This document shows positions 62,002 through 64,000 of a stretch of DNA of 64,000 nt, one piece after another. The number at the start of each line of letters is the position of its first letter. Position 1 is the first letter of the stretch. Both the position numbers and the translations under genes were made by a program. The notes beneath the pieces are model-generated. The model ran no database searches. It had not been told where the DNA came from and saw nothing but the letters and a program-made list of their open reading frames with translations. The DNA comes from an uncultured Bacteroidia bacterium (lineage in GTDB: Bacteria > Bacteroidota > Bacteroidia > Bacteroidales > ML635J-15), in contig CACYQN010000005.1 of the NCBI GenBank assembly GCA_902776565.1, positions 87,664 to 151,663 on the forward strand, given 5' to 3'.

Positions 62002-63888
62002 ATGAGAAGATTTTATTATTTAATTATCGCAATGGCAACAGCAATGCTGATGTCAATCACTGCAAATTCACAGCAGGTTGTAAACGAAAACTTTGAGTCG
62101 TACGATGCTGGCTCGTATATGTCAACCGTAGCAGCTCCGCAATGGGAAATGTGGGGTTCCGGCGTTCTTGGTGGACTTGTAAGCGAAGAACAGGCTCACA
62201 ACGGAACTAAGTCAATGAAATCATACATCAACGGTTCTACCGAAACCGATGTAATCTTCAATATGAACGACCTTACTACAGGACGCTACAGAGTTGAATT
62301 CTATATGTACATCCCTACAGGACACACTGGCTACTACAATATCCTGCAGGACTTCAACGGTCAAAACTCAAAATGGGGTATCCAGTTGACATTCAACGAC
62401 GGCACAGTCACAGTCGATGCCAACCAAAGCCAGTACACACATTCGTACACTGCTGACTCGTGGACAAAAATTCAGCATTTTGTTGACCTCGACAACGACT
62501 GGGTTGATTTTTATCTGAACGATGAACTTGTAATCTCTTACCGATGGAGCAGAGGAACAAATGCAGGCGGAGTCAACAAACTTGATGCCATCGACTTCTA
62601 CTCGCACACTGCCAACAACCAGTCTGGACTTTACTACATAGATGACCTTGTAATTGAACAAGTTCCTGCTCCAGCAGCACCAACAAACCTCACTGCCACA
62701 GTACAAAACGAAAGCGATGTCGTACTTAACTGGGAACCTGCTGACAACGTTCAACTTGTTTATTACTCAATTTTGCGCGACCATGAAGTTGTTGCCACAA
62801 CTACGGAAACCACATACACCGATACTCATGTTTACCCCGGTTCATACGAATATAATGTACAGGCATACTGTGGAGCAGCAATCGGCTATTCAAATACATC
62901 AAACTCCGCACAGGCAGTTATAGAAGGTAGCGTTGAAAGAGAATTCGTACTTGCCGAAGTTTTCTCATACAGAGGTTGCGGCTATTGCCCATACGCAGCA
63001 AAGGCTCTCGACAATATGGAGGCTGCAGGAACTTTCGATATTATTGTTCTCGACCAACACATAACCGACACATACGGATACACAGAGTCAAATAACCGTT
63101 TCAACTACTGGGCAGGAAAAAACAATGTGTTCGGTCAGAACTATGGCTTTGATGGCACTCCATCAATTGTATTCGACGGATATGTTGGAATGTCTGGCGC
63201 AACAACAAATGTATCAGAAATGCAAGAAGCATATACCATTTACTACAATCACGTAAAGAATATCAATTCTATATATAACCTTACTGCAGAATTGACACAG
63301 ACCGAAGTAGGAAGCAAGACATTCACATTGAATGTTACCGCTGAAAAACTTTCGGAATACTTTGGCAACGACCAAATAGTAGTGATTGCAGCACTTGCAG
63401 AGGACATCAACTACAACTGGGGCGTAGCAGGAAAAATCAACAACCTCGTCCGCGTAATGTACCCCAACGCAAACGGCACAGTAGCAACATTTGACGAAAA
63501 CAACCAGTTCAGCACAAGCTACACAATCACTGTAAGCAACGACTACGACATTTCAAAGTGCAAGGTTGTAGTTTGGGTTGAGAACCACACTCAAGGCCGC
63601 GTAATGCAGTCGAAGAGGTTCAAGGTCAGCGACTACTATGTTACAAATATTGCAGAAGAAAATGTTGTCAACAGCATCTACCCCAACCCATCGGACGGAA
63701 TGTTCAACATCAGTGGTGAAAACATCGAAAGCATTGAAGTTTACGACATTACAGGAAAACTCGTAATGCAGCAGAACATTAATGCCAACAATACAACTAT
63801 CGACCTAACAAACAAAGCAAAGGGCGTTTACACTTTGAAGTCATACAACGGCAACAATGTAAGTGTCAGCAAACTTATAGTAGAATAA
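62002..63888 (+). CDS. Secreted Omp28-like protein with LamG-like, Fn3 and T9SS domains
   Basis: A 628-aa exported protein. A signal peptide (ends NSQ) is followed by a concanavalin-like beta sandwich (about 25-220), a fibronectin type III domain (about 225-310), and an Omp28-type domain (about 315-540) with the thioredoxin-like motif CGYCPY in FSYRGCGYCPYAAKAL. The T9SS sorting domain SIYPNPSDGMFNI ends the chain. Omp28 proteins are outer-membrane/surface proteins of Porphyromonas-type bacteria; a redox role for the CxxC is inferred. The start at 62002 is preferred because it opens the signal peptide. Confidence 0.85.
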   Translation: MRRFYYLIIAMATAMLMSITANSQQVVNENFESYDAGSYMSTVAAPQWEMWGSGVLGGLVSEEQAHNGTKSMKSYINGSTETDVIFNMNDLTTGRYRVEFYMYIPTGHTGYYNILQDFNGQNSKWGIQLTFNDGTVTVDANQSQYTHSYTADSWTKIQHFVDLDNDWVDFYLNDELVISYRWSRGTNAGGVNKLDAIDFYSHTANNQSGLYYIDDLVIEQVPAPAAPTNLTATVQNESDVVLNWEPADNVQLVYYSILRDHEVVATTTETTYTDTHVYPGSYEYNVQAYCGAAIGYSNTSNSAQAVIEGSVEREFVLAEVFSYRGCGYCPYAAKALDNMEAAGTFDIIVLDQHITDTYGYTESNNRFNYWAGKNNVFGQNYGFDGTPSIVFDGYVGMSGATTNVSEMQEAYTIYYNHVKNINSIYNLTAELTQTEVGSKTFTLNVTAEKLSEYFGNDQIVVIAALAEDINYNWGVAGKINNLVRVMYPNANGTVATFDENNQFSTSYTITVSNDYDISKCKVVVWVENHTQGRVMQSKRFKVSDYYVTNIAEENVVNSIYPNPSDGMFNISGENIESIEVYDITGKLVMQQNINANNTTIDLTNKAKGVYTLKSYNGNNVSVSKLIVE

Positions 63889-63903
63889 TTAAATTTCAAA
63901 AAA

Positions 63904-64000
63904 GTGAATTTTGATGTAAAAGAAATCAGGAAGGACTTCCCGATACTTTCAGAAAAGGTTCATAACAAGCCGCTTGTCTATTTCGACAATGCAGCAACAT
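63904..64000 (+). CDS. sufS: Cysteine desulfurase SufS (partial, first 32 residues)
   Basis: A GTG-started frame encoding (M)[18 protein letters not shown] and then [10 protein letters not shown], the N-terminal signature of SufS/CsdA-type cysteine desulfurases. These supply sulfur for Fe-S cluster assembly. The PLP lysine and catalytic cysteine lie beyond the window. GTG is used because no in-frame ATG is present after the preceding stop. Confidence 0.85.
   Translation, partial: MNFDVKEIRKDFPILSEKVHNKPLVYFDNAAT

Overview
The window comes from a member of the phylum Bacteroidota, most likely order Bacteroidales. Five proteins end in a type IX secretion (T9SS) sorting domain of the YPNP type. 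There is an OMP beta-barrel/GLPGLI pair, BspA-type leucine-rich repeats and Kdo/lipid A genes. Most genes also have a TAnnTTTG -7 box, often about 19 bases after a TTG, which is the promoter type of this phylum. Codon use and base composition are fairly even except in the restriction-modification genes, which look more AT-rich. I cannot place the organism to genus.

Layout. 1-3.1 kb (minus): lptB (cut by the window edge), lpxH and sppA, all envelope functions. 3.2-7.2 kb: a divergent chorismate synthase overlapping an AddB-like nuclease. 7.4-13.1 kb: a T9SS esterase, a PMCA-type calcium pump, an unknown gene and a CapA-like gene with a TTG start. 13.1-18.4 kb: a DUF protein, aspC, then a minus-strand block with a T9SS M43 metalloprotease followed by four tandem small Cys-rich lipoproteins. 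18.5-27.2 kb: uvrB, a T9SS C10 protease, the kdsB/glycosyltransferase/rnhB operon and a BspA-like LRR protein. 27.2-31.4 kb: maeB, pdxA, and a DUF234 ATPase with a repeat-rich promoter region. 31.4-38.6 kb: aspS, a Sau3AI-like restriction-modification island, CYTH, ffh and tRNA-Thr. 38.7-46 kb: a 1786-aa T9SS repeat protein, a repeat-filled gap, a secreted DnaQ-like exonuclease and a membrane HEYGH protein. 46-53.5 kb: marC, a small secreted protein, MITE-like repeats, glyA, purB, an MsbA-like exporter and a DUF192 lipoprotein. 53.7-64 kb: outer-membrane barrel protein plus GLPGLI, CapA-like lipoprotein, kdsA, a DegT aminotransferase, a CarboxypepD_reg protein, an Omp28-like T9SS protein and the start of sufS.

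Most notable observations. (1) The restriction-modification pair lies between two 52-bp copies of the 3' end of the CYTH gene, so the insertion event can be read from the sequence. (2) GATC, the expected target of a Sau3AI-like enzyme, is almost absent from the parts of the window I scanned. (3) Four paralogous lipoproteins with a C-CxC-C-C pattern follow a secreted metalloprotease. (4) A DUF234 ATPase promoter is bracketed by a 13-bp inverted repeat, one arm of which recurs with an exact 54-bp period. (5) A DEDDh exonuclease carries an apparent signal peptide. (6) There are several families of small palindromic repeats, including three copies of a 67-73 bp hairpin element, a 190-bp element with perfect 18-bp terminal inverted repeats, and one palindrome found inside the loops of two unrelated 14-bp stems.

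All counts and alignments were done by eye. Family assignments come from motif recognition, not database searches.
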